From JBBDWJ01 sp040902925 (GTDB lineage: Bacteria > Acidobacteriota > Terriglobia > Bryobacterales > UBA6623), in assembly GCA_040902925.1 (NCBI GenBank), contig JBBDWJ010000262.1:1-64000 (forward strand): a DNA stretch of 64,000 nt. The letters run 5' to 3'. The notes below the pieces were generated by a model, which did no database searches, was not told the origin of the DNA, and worked only from the letters and a program-made list of their open reading frames with translations. A program made the position numbers and the translations under genes. This document shows positions 51,661 to 59,402 of this stretch, one piece after another (position 1 is the first letter of the stretch; each line of letters starts with the position of its first letter).

Positions 51661-52050
51661 ATGGCGGGCGAGAACCCATTCAAAGTCGTTGCGGGGGTGC
51701 CGGACCTGTTTTTTGCGGCCAGAATCGGGGAGACGGCTCGCCAACTGGGCGTGGCCATCGAGTTTGCGTCCTCCGGCCCGGCCGTCTTGGAGAAGGCGTC
51801 CGGCGCGCCTTCGCTGGTCATTCTGGACCTCGGCGCCGCCACGCTCGATCCGATCAAGCTGATCGCGCAACTCAAGGCTGACCCGGGCCCCGATATAGCT
51901 CGCGTGGTCGGGTTCGTCAACCATGAGCGGACCGATCTGATCGAGCAGGCGCGCGAGGCGGGCTGTGACCAGGTTCTCACTCGCGGCGCATTCACGAAGG
52001 ATCTTCCGGGCTTGTTGACCGGCGCGCCACTTCTTCGCGGCCTTGAATAG
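51661..52050 (+). CDS. Receiver-like (REC fold) protein lacking the full acidic pocket
   Basis: A 129-residue single-domain protein with a flavodoxin-like receiver fold: VVAGVPDLFFAARIGETA, VILDLGAATLDPIKLI (candidate phosphoacceptor Asp in LDLG), VVGFVNHER, and a final helix. The N-terminal acidic pair of true response regulators is absent (VPDLF has only one Asp), so phosphorylation is doubtful and it may be a pseudo-receiver. AAGGAG lies upstream of ATG 51661. There is no adjacent kinase. Confidence 0.7.
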   Translation: MAGENPFKVVAGVPDLFFAARIGETARQLGVAIEFASSGPAVLEKASGAPSLVILDLGAATLDPIKLIAQLKADPGPDIARVVGFVNHERTDLIEQAREAGCDQVLTRGAFTKDLPGLLTGAPLLRGLE

Positions 52051-52092
52051 GGCTTGAGTCAGCTTCCCGAAAGAGGACTTCGCAAAGTCGTT

Positions 52093-52101
52093 TGCTATAA
52101 T
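52093..52101 (+). promoter_or_regulatory. Extended -10 promoter of the ferredoxin gene
   Basis: TGC-TATAAT is a full extended -10 element 23 bases before ATG 52125. It may also serve the rhodanese gene. Confidence 0.6.
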
Positions 52102-52124
52102 CCTTGCAACCGAAGGAAATCTTT

Positions 52125-52586
52125 ATGGCCGCACCAGAAGAAACCGGCGCTACCGAAACGAACGGATCCGCAACTCCGCCTCCGCCGAAGCCCGCCGCCA
52201 AACCCAAGCCGGCCCGGCCGGGTATCGAGTTGCCGACGGTAGATCTGGGTTTAGTCAAAGCGGAGCCCTGGTCGGAAGGCCTTTCCACCCCGCGGAAAAA
52301 GAAGCCCAAGGAGCTGGCCGTCACGAACGAATGCTGCACCGGATGCGCCGGTTCGCCCGTTTGCATCACCTATTGCCCGGTCGAAGAGTGCATGTTCTGG
52401 GTGCCCGACGAGGACCATCCTCCCTTCGGCCGCATCGACGTGGATTACCAGCTTTGCATCGGCTGCAAGAAGTGCATCAGCAAGGGCCCCGACGACACCT
52501 TCCTCGATGGCTGCCCTTGGGACGCCATCGACATGGTGCCAACCGAGGACGTCGAAGGAAATCTCGGCGTCAAATTCGCCTACTGA
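52125..52586 (+). CDS. Ferredoxin-like protein with two [4Fe-4S] motifs
   Basis: 153 residues from ATG 52125 (AAGG upstream). The first 55 residues are Pro/Ala/Lys-rich and disordered-looking. Then come two cluster motifs: CCTGCAGSPVCITYCPVEEC and CIGCKKC..(13)..CP (in LCIGCKKCISKGPDDTFLDGCPWDAI). The extra Cys residues and the 13-residue insert before the last Cys make it unlike ordinary bacterial ferredoxins. It is a cytoplasmic electron carrier of unknown partner; a rhodanese gene follows at 136 bp. Confidence 0.85.
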   Translation: MAAPEETGATETNGSATPPPPKPAAKPKPARPGIELPTVDLGLVKAEPWSEGLSTPRKKKPKELAVTNECCTGCAGSPVCITYCPVEECMFWVPDEDHPPFGRIDVDYQLCIGCKKCISKGPDDTFLDGCPWDAIDMVPTEDVEGNLGVKFAY

Positions 52587-52722
52587 TCTCCCACGATCGG
52601 ACCAACGCGCCCGTTGCCGGTCCCCGCTCTACGACGGTAGCGAAGACACAGCCGTGTTGGTTGCGTTCCATCCGCGCCTGCCGCTAGCCTGAATACTTAC
52701 GATCCCGTTTGGAGGCCCGATC

Positions 52723-53103
52723 ATGGTTCATTCCGAGCGATTCCTGCAAATCGTCAATGATGCCAAGACCCGCATTAAGGAAGTCACCGCCGACGACGTG
52801 AAACGCAGCCATGAGTCCGGCGAAGACTTCGTGTTGATCGACACTCGCGAAGACTCGGAGTGGGATAAGGCGCACGCCGCGGGATCTATCCATCTCGGCA
52901 AGGGGATCATCGAGCGCGACATCGAAGGCAAGGTCCCCGACACATCGAAGAAGCTGGTGCTCTACTGCGGCGGGGGATTTCGCTCGGCGCTTGCGGCCGA
53001 CGCGCTGCAAAAGATGGGCTACACCAACGTCTACTCGCTGGCAGGGGGTTGGCGAGCCTGGAATGATGCGAAGTTGCCGATTGAAGAAGGCGGCGGCTCT
53101 TAG
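52723..53103 (+). CDS. Rhodanese-domain sulfurtransferase
   Basis: A 126-residue single rhodanese domain with the active-site loop YC82GGGFRS and the substrate-region phrase LIDTREDSEWDKAHAAGSIHLGKGIIE. It carries persulfide sulfur on Cys82 and may feed sulfur-relay or iron-sulfur assembly. GGAGG precedes ATG 52723. It lies next to the ferredoxin and convergent to cysK, in a sulfur-rich neighbourhood. Confidence 0.9.
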   Translation: MVHSERFLQIVNDAKTRIKEVTADDVKRSHESGEDFVLIDTREDSEWDKAHAAGSIHLGKGIIERDIEGKVPDTSKKLVLYCGGGFRSALAADALQKMGYTNVYSLAGGWRAWNDAKLPIEEGGGS

Positions 53104-53115
53104 CGGGTTCGCTGG

Positions 53116-54069
53116 TTACGCGATTCCGTCGAACAGGGCGCTGCTCAGATAGCGCTCGCCGCCATCGGGCAAGATCGTCACGATCAGCTTGCCCGCCATC
53201 TCCGGCTCCTTGGCAACCCGGCAAGCCACGGCGGCAGCCGCGCCGCACGAGATGCCGCAAAGAATCCCTTCCTCTTTCGCCACGCGGCGCGCGAATTCGA
53301 TCGCCTCTTCATCCTGGATGGTCTCAACGCGGTCAAGGATCGAAAGATCCAACGTGTCGGGAATGAAACCCGCGCCGATGCCCTGGATAGCGGTGTGACC
53401 GGGCGTGACTTTCTTGCGTGCCAGAGTCTGTGTGATCACCGGGCTGCTGGCGGGCTCGACGCCGATCGAAATGATCTTCCTACCCTTCTGTTTGAGGTAG
53501 CGTGAGATGCCGCTGATGGTGCCGCCGGTGCCGACCCCGGCCACGAGCACGTCGATGGCGCCGTTGGTGTCTTCCCAGATCTCCGGCCCTGTCGTCTCGA
53601 AATGAATCGCCGGGTTGGCCGGGTTCTTGAACTGCTGCAGCATCAGGTACCGCTCGGGTTCGGCGGCGACCAAGTCTTCGGCGCGAGCGATCGAACCGTA
53701 CATGCCGTCGTCCCCGGGAGTCAGCTCGAGATTCGCGCCCAGCATTTTCAGTACGCGGCGGCGCTCGATGCTCATCGTCTCGGGCATCGTCAGAGTGATT
53801 TTGTAGCCACGCGCCGCGCATACGAACGCCAGCGCTATGCCCGTGTTGCCGCTGGTCGGCTCAATGAGCTCTTTGCCGGGTTTGAGCACGCCGCGCTTTT
53901 CGGCGTCCCAGATCATCGACGCGCCGATGCGGCATTTCACCGAATAGGCCGGATTGCGACCCTCGACCTTGCCGAGCACCGTCGCCTTCGCTCCATCGGT
54001 CACGCGATTGAACCGCACCAAAGGCGTGCGCCCGATGCTCAACGAGTTGTCTTCAAAAAATCGGCCCAT
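53116..54069 (-). CDS. cysK: Cysteine synthase A
   Basis: A 317-residue O-acetylserine sulfhydrylase. Pyridoxal-phosphate Lys45 is in NPAYSVKCRIG, the CysK-type motif; TSGNTG binds substrate and VGTGGT binds the phosphate. It makes cysteine from O-acetylserine and sulfide. ATG 54069 gives the standard N-terminus MGRFFEDNSLSIGRTPLVR; the longer frame to 54141 runs into repeats. An Rrf2 regulator gene lies upstream on the same strand, with a repeat cluster between them. Confidence 0.94.
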   Translation of the reverse strand: MGRFFEDNSLSIGRTPLVRFNRVTDGAKATVLGKVEGRNPAYSVKCRIGASMIWDAEKRGVLKPGKELIEPTSGNTGIALAFVCAARGYKITLTMPETMSIERRRVLKMLGANLELTPGDDGMYGSIARAEDLVAAEPERYLMLQQFKNPANPAIHFETTGPEIWEDTNGAIDVLVAGVGTGGTISGISRYLKQKGRKIISIGVEPASSPVITQTLARKKVTPGHTAIQGIGAGFIPDTLDLSILDRVETIQDEEAIEFARRVAKEEGILCGISCGAAAAVACRVAKEPEMAGKLIVTILPDGGERYLSSALFDGIA

Positions 54070-54099
54070 GGAATCCGACCAATCTGATTTTCTCGTGAT

Positions 54100-54248
54100 G
54101 GGGACAATCACCCGGCTATTGCCGCCGGAATCCATCCTCAAAATTGTGCGCGGTCGTTATAGGGACAGTCACGCGGTTATCGCCGCCTGAATCCACGCCC
54201 AAATTCTGCCCGGGGTGACTGTCCCCCCTGAACAGTCCCCCCTGAACA
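54100..54248. repeat. Repeat cluster between rrf2 and cysK
   Basis: Three overlapping structures: an imperfect direct repeat of about 52 bases (54100-54152 versus 54162-54213); an 11-bp perfect inverted repeat GGGACAGTCAC (54162-54172) with 54215-54225; and a perfect 14-bp tandem repeat (54221-54234, 54235-54248). The GACTGTCCC core is typical of REP-type intergenic palindromes. It separates rrf2 from cysK and may contain or attenuate their transcription. Confidence 0.7.
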
Positions 54249-54264
54249 CAGTGGCTGTCTCCGG

Positions 54265-54699
54265 CTAGATCTGCCAGTTGGCAACCTGCCGTGTACTGTT
54301 CTCGCGCCAGCGCGACACCAAGTCGGCAAACGTGGTTCGATCGAGCACGCCGGCGAGCGCTTCCTCCACTTCTCCCCAGAACTCCGGGAACGGCGAGTCG
54401 GGCGGCAGGCCCTCGCGCAACTGCCTGCGGGCGGGGGAGATCGGCCCGTCGATATGCCGCAAAATCTCTCCCACGGTGATCGTTTCCGCCGGCTTCGCCA
54501 GAAAATAACCGCCTTCGGCGCCGCGCCGCGAGGCCAGGAATCCGCCCTGCTTGAGCTGCGAGAGGATCAGCTCCAGAAACTTCTGGGGGATAGCCTGACG
54601 GCCTGCGATCTCGGCGATTTTCGTCGGCTGCGGACCCTCCCTTGAGGCCAGGTCGAACACCGCGCGTAAAGCGTACTCGCTCTTGACCGAAATCTCCAC
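54265..54699 (-). CDS. Rrf2-family transcriptional regulator (CymR-like, cysteine-free)
   Basis: A 144-residue Rrf2 protein: winged helix VKSEYALRAVFDLASREGPQPTKIAEIA, IPQKFLELILSQLKQGGFLASRRGAEGGYFLAK and a C-terminal dimer helix. It has no cysteine at all, so it cannot hold the IscR/NsrR iron-sulfur cluster and resembles CymR, which represses cysteine metabolism and works with CysK. Starts at GTG 54699. A perfect 8-bp dyad lies just upstream, and cysK follows downstream, so control of cysK by sulfur status is likely. Confidence 0.88.
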   Translation of the reverse strand: MEISVKSEYALRAVFDLASREGPQPTKIAEIAGRQAIPQKFLELILSQLKQGGFLASRRGAEGGYFLAKPAETITVGEILRHIDGPISPARRQLREGLPPDSPFPEFWGEVEEALAGVLDRTTFADLVSRWRENSTRQVANWQI

Positions 54700-54704
54700 G
54701 TTTC

Positions 54705-54729
54705 AATCTCTATCGACTTACTAGAGATT
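54705..54729 (-). promoter_or_regulatory. Rrf2 operator candidate (8-bp dyad)
   Basis: Perfect inverted repeat AATCTCTA (54705-54712) and TAGAGATT (54722-54729) with a 9-base spacer, only 6 bases upstream of the GTG start. It overlaps the translation-initiation region, suiting autorepression. Confidence 0.7.
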
Positions 54730-54769
54730 ACGGGAAAGGGCGGAATCCGTCAAATGCCCGAGGCTTGCA

Positions 54770-55054
54770 TTGCCCATCGCCGAGCACGTTCACGTGCAGG
54801 CTAATCTGGCCCGCCCTGCCATTCCGGAATCCGCTGCTTGCCCGCGGCTCCCGCGATCCGGCATCCTAAAGCGCGTGGCCGATTTCCTCATCAATGCGGC
54901 TTTGCTGCTTCTGATCCTCGGTTCCAGCGCCCTGTTGACCAACGCCTTCGCTCGTTGGATGTATTACAAATGCAGCGAGTGCGGCAGCCTGAACGCCAAA
55001 CGCAGAAGCCACTGCCGTATCTGTGGTCAGGGCCTCGGGCCGGGATCGGGTTGA
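54770..55054 (+). CDS. Membrane-anchored zinc-ribbon protein
   Basis: A 94-residue frame with one hydrophobic segment (FLINAALLLLILGSSALLTNAF, about residues 39-61) followed by a zinc ribbon CSECG...CRICG (two CxxC pairs). The start is uncertain: TTG 54770, or GTG 54875, which starts just before the membrane helix and is the more compact form. The zinc ribbon would face one side of the membrane. No family name recognised. It is divergent from rrf2 and precedes the TonB receptor. Confidence 0.6.
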   Translation: MPIAEHVHVQANLARPAIPESAACPRLPRSGILKRVADFLINAALLLLILGSSALLTNAFARWMYYKCSECGSLNAKRRSHCRICGQGLGPGSG

Positions 55055-55083
55055 ACTTGCCCGCGTGACCTATCTGAGTTGTC

Positions 55084-55111
55084 GTAGCACTAATTGTGCC
55101 TTTTGTGCTAC
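55084..55111 (+). promoter_or_regulatory. Dyad upstream of the TonB receptor
   Basis: A perfect 7-bp inverted repeat GTAGCAC (55084-55090) and GTGCTAC (55105-55111), with GCAC/GTGC repeated inside the loop, lies 14 bases before ATG 55125. It could be an operator or a mRNA hairpin. Confidence 0.5.
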
Positions 55112-55124
55112 TATCTCCGGATCT

Positions 55125-57206
55125 ATGGTGCGCCCTGTTCTTCCCCTCGCGCTCGCACTCCTGGGAGTTGCCATCGGCCCGGCTCAATCCCCTAAAGGGA
55201 GCGCGCCTTCGGCTCCGAAAACCGAGGACCTGCTGCAGCCACTGCACTACAGCATCGTAATCACCGCTACGCCGCTGGGTCCCGAGATCGAGCGCCGCAA
55301 CAGCACTGTGTTCGAGCAGACGCTGTTCTCGCGTGACGACCAGGTATTTCATCTGCTCGACGCCGGCATCAATGCCGGGCAGCACGAGGGCGGCGGCAAA
55401 TCGATCGAAGTTCGCCGCTTCGGCTTCAACATGGACCATGGCGGCGTCAACGGCGGGCTGCGCGTGATGGTCGACAACGTTCCGCAGAACCACTCGACGC
55501 AAGGGCACGGGCAGGGCTACCTGGGTTCGCTCAAGAGCCTGACGCCGGAACTGGTCGAGGAAGCCCACCTCATCAACGGGCCGTTCAGCGCCGAATACGG
55601 CGACTACAGCGGCTTAGGAGTGGTTCACGTCCGGCTTCGCGAGTCGCTGCCGCAGCGCTTTACGGCGCGGCTGATGGGCGGCCGCTATGACACCTTCCGG
55701 GGCTTCCTCGCCTACAGTCCGAACGTAAACAATCGCGATGCCGTGTTCGCCTACGAGGGTTCGTATTCCAATGGTCCCTTTCTCAAGCCCCTCGACTACA
55801 CGCGGCACAATGTCACCGGCAACTATACGTGGGTGCTGGAAGAAAACAAACGCTTCGGCTTGAAGTGGAACGCCGGAACGAACCGCTTCAATTCCTCGGG
55901 CCAGATTCCCATCGACGAAGTCGTGGCCGGACGGCTGGACCGTTACGGCAGCCAAAGCCCGGGCGACGGCGGCGACGTGCACAACGGCCGGCTGGGCGCC
56001 TATTTCAGCAAGGAGTATGCGAATCGCGGCATGCTCAAGCTCGATGGTTTCGCCGAGCGCTCGCTGTTTGACCTCTATTCGAACTTCACGTTCTTTCTCA
56101 ACGACCCCGAGAACGGCGACGGCATACAACAGCACGACTCGCGCTTGTCCGAAGGCGCCAACGCGCAATATCTGCGGCCGCATACCTGGGAGGGCGGCAT
56201 CGGCTTGTTCAGCGCCGGCTTCAATTACCTCGACACGCAGACTAACGTCGACCTGCGCCACAGCGTCAACCGCAACCCCATTGGGCTGTTCACCTCGGGG
56301 CACGCACGCGTGGCCAACGGCGGCGGATACGTGCAGCAGAATGTGACCTTAGCCGACGGCAAGCTCGAGCTGGGCGGCGGCTTGCGCTGGGATTTCTTCC
56401 GGTTCGCCCTGCAGGACATCCTCGAGCCGGAGTTCAGTGGCGTCGAATACTCCACCAAGCTGCAGCCCAAGGCGCAGGTCGCTTACCGTCCCTGGCTTCG
56501 CGCGCCACTCAAGCTCTATTTCAACTATGGCCGAGGCATCGCCTCGATGGACGCTCGCGGTGTCGTTCGCCGTCCCGACGGACCCCATATCGCCACCACC
56601 GATTTCATGCAGTTCGGCACGTCGCATCGCTTTCACGATCGCTTTTCGCTGCTCACGGATTTCTTCCTGATTCAGCCTTCCAACCAACTGGTCTACATTC
56701 CCGACGACGGCTCCATCGAGTTCAGCGGCCCCAGCCGCTCTTATGGATTCGAAGTGAAAACGTCGGTCGCCCTGACTCGCAACCTGGCGCTCGACGCCGG
56801 TATGACGAAGGTGCTCAACGCCTACTATCGAGGCGGGGAATCGCGCATCTATCTCGACAGCGCGCCGCGATTTACCGCCAACGCGTCGCTGACGATGGCG
56901 GACTGGCGCGGCTGGAGCGGTTCGCTGCGCATGCGGGCGATCAACCACTACCGGCTCGACGGCGAAGATCCCTCGATCGTTGCTTCCGGCCACACGGTTT
57001 TCGATTTGGCTCTCGCCCGCCAGATTCGCCGCGGAGTCGAGCTGAACTTTGGGGTGGACAATCTGTTCGGCCGCGAATACTGGGAGACCCAAAACTTCTT
57101 CGAGTCGCGGCTGCCGGGGCAGCCGCCCATCGAGCGGATTCACGCCACACCGGCATACGGCGCGACGGTAGTCGTCGGAGTGACCTTCCGGTTCGCCGAA
57201 AAATAG
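55125..57206 (+). CDS. TonB-dependent outer membrane receptor
   Basis: 693 residues from ATG 55125 (a longer frame to 55023 adds a non-signal stretch). Signal peptide residues 1-20; a plug-like domain follows (HYSIVITATPLGPEIERRNSTVF, GGVNGGLRVMVDNVPQNHSTQG, LINGPFSAEYGDYSGLGVVHVRL) and then a 22-strand-type barrel ending in VVVGVTFRFAEK. It takes up a ligand across the outer membrane using TonB energy; no siderophore or vitamin cue is visible. There is no N-terminal carboxypeptidase-like domain, unlike many Acidobacteria receptors. Confidence 0.88.
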   Translation: MVRPVLPLALALLGVAIGPAQSPKGSAPSAPKTEDLLQPLHYSIVITATPLGPEIERRNSTVFEQTLFSRDDQVFHLLDAGINAGQHEGGGKSIEVRRFGFNMDHGGVNGGLRVMVDNVPQNHSTQGHGQGYLGSLKSLTPELVEEAHLINGPFSAEYGDYSGLGVVHVRLRESLPQRFTARLMGGRYDTFRGFLAYSPNVNNRDAVFAYEGSYSNGPFLKPLDYTRHNVTGNYTWVLEENKRFGLKWNAGTNRFNSSGQIPIDEVVAGRLDRYGSQSPGDGGDVHNGRLGAYFSKEYANRGMLKLDGFAERSLFDLYSNFTFFLNDPENGDGIQQHDSRLSEGANAQYLRPHTWEGGIGLFSAGFNYLDTQTNVDLRHSVNRNPIGLFTSGHARVANGGGYVQQNVTLADGKLELGGGLRWDFFRFALQDILEPEFSGVEYSTKLQPKAQVAYRPWLRAPLKLYFNYGRGIASMDARGVVRRPDGPHIATTDFMQFGTSHRFHDRFSLLTDFFLIQPSNQLVYIPDDGSIEFSGPSRSYGFEVKTSVALTRNLALDAGMTKVLNAYYRGGESRIYLDSAPRFTANASLTMADWRGWSGSLRMRAINHYRLDGEDPSIVASGHTVFDLALARQIRRGVELNFGVDNLFGREYWETQNFFESRLPGQPPIERIHATPAYGATVVVGVTFRFAEK

Positions 57207-57567
57207 GCGGCCCGGCTCCGTCAACCCGCACCCTCCAAGCGCCCCAAATCACCCTTCGAAGACTGCTCGACACTACCGATCCGTCCTCAAAACGCCGCCG
57301 CAAACGGCGGCCGTCAATCCGCAAAACGAACGGGTGTTTCCTCTATACGCTCTCAGGTGTTTGCCTGAGCGGGAGGGGTACATCGGTTGGCGCGAGTGGT
57401 ACCGCCGTTCCGCTGCTTTTCGGGTGTTCCCCGCAAACAAAGAGGTACCCCTACGGCGCGCAAAAAAGTACCGCTGCTCCATTGAGCTACGGGCGCGATG
57501 GCCGCACAATCATCGCAGGAGGAAACACCGAGTCACTAGCGGTGTGAAACCCCCAGAAGGAATTCAG
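57207..57567. other. Non-coding leader region of the Flp pilin with repeats
   Basis: No gene seen in these 361 bases. They include a hairpin CTCAGG...CCTGAG (57352-57369), a second hairpin ACACCG...CGGTGT (57525-57545) just upstream of the pilin, and a 19-base match on the minus strand to a tRNA-Arg 5' half (57478-57496). Confidence 0.45.
57478..57496 (-). other. tRNA-Arg-like 5' fragment
   Basis: On the minus strand the sequence GCGCCCGTAGCTCAATGGA resembles the acceptor and D-arm start of tRNA-Arg. The D-loop is too short and no anticodon arm, T-arm or matching 3' acceptor strand follows, so it is not a functional tRNA. It could be a relic of integration or recombination, or chance. Confidence 0.3.
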
Positions 57568-57813
57568 ATGATAAGCAACTTAATGATTCAACTCCTCGGC
57601 AAACTCCACGAAGCCACGCGCCGCGCGCGAGAGAACGCCGAGTCGGGCCAAGGTATGGTCGAGTACGCGCTGTTAGCCGGCCTTGTGGCGGTCGTTGCCG
57701 GCGCTACCATGGCGGCGTCGCCCACGATGTCCGACAGCATGCAGAGGCTGATGAACAAGATCGCGAAGTACGTTGCGCTGGCCGCCGGCGCATCGCAAGC
57801 CATCTCCTGCTAA
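57568..57813 (+). CDS. Flp-type (type IVb) pilin
   Basis: 81 residues from ATG 57568 (AGAAGG upstream). A short polar leader with RRARENAESGQG is followed by GMVEYALLAGLVAVVAGATMAAS, matching the Flp prepilin cleavage region (G before the hydrophobic helix, Glu and Tyr at +5/+6). It would assemble into Flp/Tad adhesive pili once a prepilin peptidase trims it. No tad secretion genes are in the window, so it is an orphan pilin. The C-terminus has a lone Cys. Confidence 0.8.
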   Translation: MISNLMIQLLGKLHEATRRARENAESGQGMVEYALLAGLVAVVAGATMAASPTMSDSMQRLMNKIAKYVALAAGASQAISC

Positions 57814-57920
57814 CTCGTCGCCGCTCCAGTGAGCCACCTCGGCGCACATCGACAAACTGACATTCGGTAAGACTCTATCGCGCCGTAGCAAAAGGCAGCC
57901 GCAAGAGCTTTCCATAGAAG

Positions 57921-57982
57921 AGTGTGGACCGTGCCGGGCTAAACCCCGGCCGAGCTGGCGGTCTGACTACGGCTGCCACACT
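57921..57982. repeat. Composite hairpin element downstream of the pilin
   Basis: Outer 7-bp perfect stem AGTGTGG (57921-57927) with CCACACT (57976-57982), enclosing an inner 6-bp stem GCCGGG (57933-57938) with CCCGGC (57945-57950). No T-run follows, so it is repeat- or structure-like, not a classic terminator. Confidence 0.5.
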
Positions 57983-57994
57983 TCGCGGGTAAGA

Positions 57995-58015
57995 GCTCGG
58001 ATCGCCTGCTGCGAT
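57995..58015 (+). repeat. 21-bp dispersed repeat, copy 2
   Basis: Matches 46051-46071 at 20 of 21 positions, again in intergenic DNA. Confidence 0.5.
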
Positions 58016-58078
58016 TTCCGCATCGCCCGGAGAGGCGGCCGTTGTTGGTGGTTTGGCGAAGGTACTTCGAAAGCAGCG

Positions 58079-59122
58079 CTAGCCCGCGGATTGCGCTGTT
58101 TCGCCGCTGCGGACGTGTTGCGCCAGGGCCGCTTCGATCTGTGCGTTGACGCCGCTGCTGTAGTATTCGAACGCGACGCGGATCGCATTCTTGATGGCGT
58201 TGGAGTTGGAGCTGCCGTGGCAGATGATGCAGACTCCCTTGACGCCCAGTAGAGGCGCGCCACCATATTCGGAGTAATCGACGCGCCTCCGGAACTCGTC
58301 GAAGGCGTCGCGCGAGAGCACGTAGCCCAGCTTGCGCGGCAGGTTGGCCTCGAGCGCCTCGTGCAGCATCTGCTTGACGGCCTGCACCAGCCCTTCGCTG
58401 ACCTTGAGCGCAACGTTGCCGATGAAGCCATCACAAACGATAACGTCGGCTTTGCCCGTGTAGAGATCGCGCCCTTCGACGTTGCCGATGAAGTCGATGG
58501 GAAGCCCCTTGAGCAGCGGCGTGGTTTCGCGCGTCAGCTCGTTGCCCTTGGATTCTTCCTCGCCGATCGACAAAAGGCCGATGCGTGGCCGCGGGCGGTG
58601 GCAGATCAGGCGGGAATAGACTTCGCCCATCAAGGCGAATTGCGCCAGCATGGCTGGCTCGCAATCGACGTTGGCGCCGACGTCGATGAGCACCGCCCAG
58701 GTTCTTTCGAGAGTCGGGAAAACCTGGGCAAGCGCGGGCCGGTAGACGCCCGGCAACACGCCGAGCACAATCTTGCTCGTGGCCATCACGGCGCCGGTAT
58801 TGCCGGCCGAAATCACGCCCTGTGCGGCGCCTTCGCGCACCAGCCTGGCGGCGACGCGGATCGAGCTGTCGCGCTTGGAGCGCAGCGCCTTGGCGGCGCT
58901 GTCGTTCATGGTGATGACTTCGCTGGCGTGAATGACTTCGATCGGCAGGTCTTTTGCGCGATGGCGCGCAAGCTCCGCGCTGACGATGGCCTGATCGCCC
59001 ACCAGCGCCACGCCGACGCCATACTCGCGGGCGGCCAAGACCGCGCCTTCGACCTCGACCGCGGGGGACTTATCGCCGCCCATGGCATCGACGGCAATCT
59101 TGATGCTTTCGCGCAAATCCAC
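58079..59122 (-). CDS. plsX: Phosphate acyltransferase PlsX
   Basis: 347 residues from GTG 59122; a TTG at 59173 is possible but adds an unusual leader. IKIAVDAMGGDKSP, VISAGNTGAVMATSKIVLG, LIDVGANVDCEP and CDGFIGNVALKVSEG are hallmark PlsX segments. It converts acyl-ACP to acyl-phosphate, feeding PlsY in phospholipid synthesis at the membrane. It follows rpmF and yceD in the classic yceD-rpmF-plsX operon. Confidence 0.93.
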   Translation of the reverse strand: MDLRESIKIAVDAMGGDKSPAVEVEGAVLAAREYGVGVALVGDQAIVSAELARHRAKDLPIEVIHASEVITMNDSAAKALRSKRDSSIRVAARLVREGAAQGVISAGNTGAVMATSKIVLGVLPGVYRPALAQVFPTLERTWAVLIDVGANVDCEPAMLAQFALMGEVYSRLICHRPRPRIGLLSIGEEESKGNELTRETTPLLKGLPIDFIGNVEGRDLYTGKADVIVCDGFIGNVALKVSEGLVQAVKQMLHEALEANLPRKLGYVLSRDAFDEFRRRVDYSEYGGAPLLGVKGVCIICHGSSNSNAIKNAIRVAFEYYSSGVNAQIEAALAQHVRSGETAQSAG

Positions 59123-59213
59123 GCCCCGGAAGCTAGAAGTTAAAGGTATACACGCTCCGAGGCGCCCCCGCAACCCCAGCCGGGGGCGAGTCGTCCAGGC
59201 GGGTGTTCAGCAG

Positions 59214-59396
59214 CTATTCGCTCTCGACTTCGACCACGTCACGGCCGCGATAGGTCCCGCACTCCAAACAGACGCGATGGGGGAGTTTGCGGGCCCCGCA
59301 GTTGGGGCAGGTGGTCGTGGAAGGAACCGTCAAATGGTCGTTCGCCCGCCGCTTGCTGGTCCGGGTCTTGGAGTGTCTACGTTTCGGATTCGGCAT
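59214..59396 (-). CDS. rpmF: 50S ribosomal protein L32
   Basis: A 60-residue L32 with PNPKRRHSKTRTSKRR at the N-terminus and a zinc ribbon CPNCG...CLECG. It is the middle gene of yceD-rpmF-plsX. All four zinc Cys are present, so this is the zinc-binding (C+) form. ATG 59396 lies 6 bases after the yceD stop. Confidence 0.96.
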   Translation of the reverse strand: MPNPKRRHSKTRTSKRRANDHLTVPSTTTCPNCGARKLPHRVCLECGTYRGRDVVEVESE

Positions 59397-59402
59397 GATT
59401 TC

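Noticed and set aside
57440..57500. Complete tRNA-Arg on the minus strand
   Set aside because: Only the first 19 bases fit; D-loop too short and no 3' half. Kept as a fragment only.
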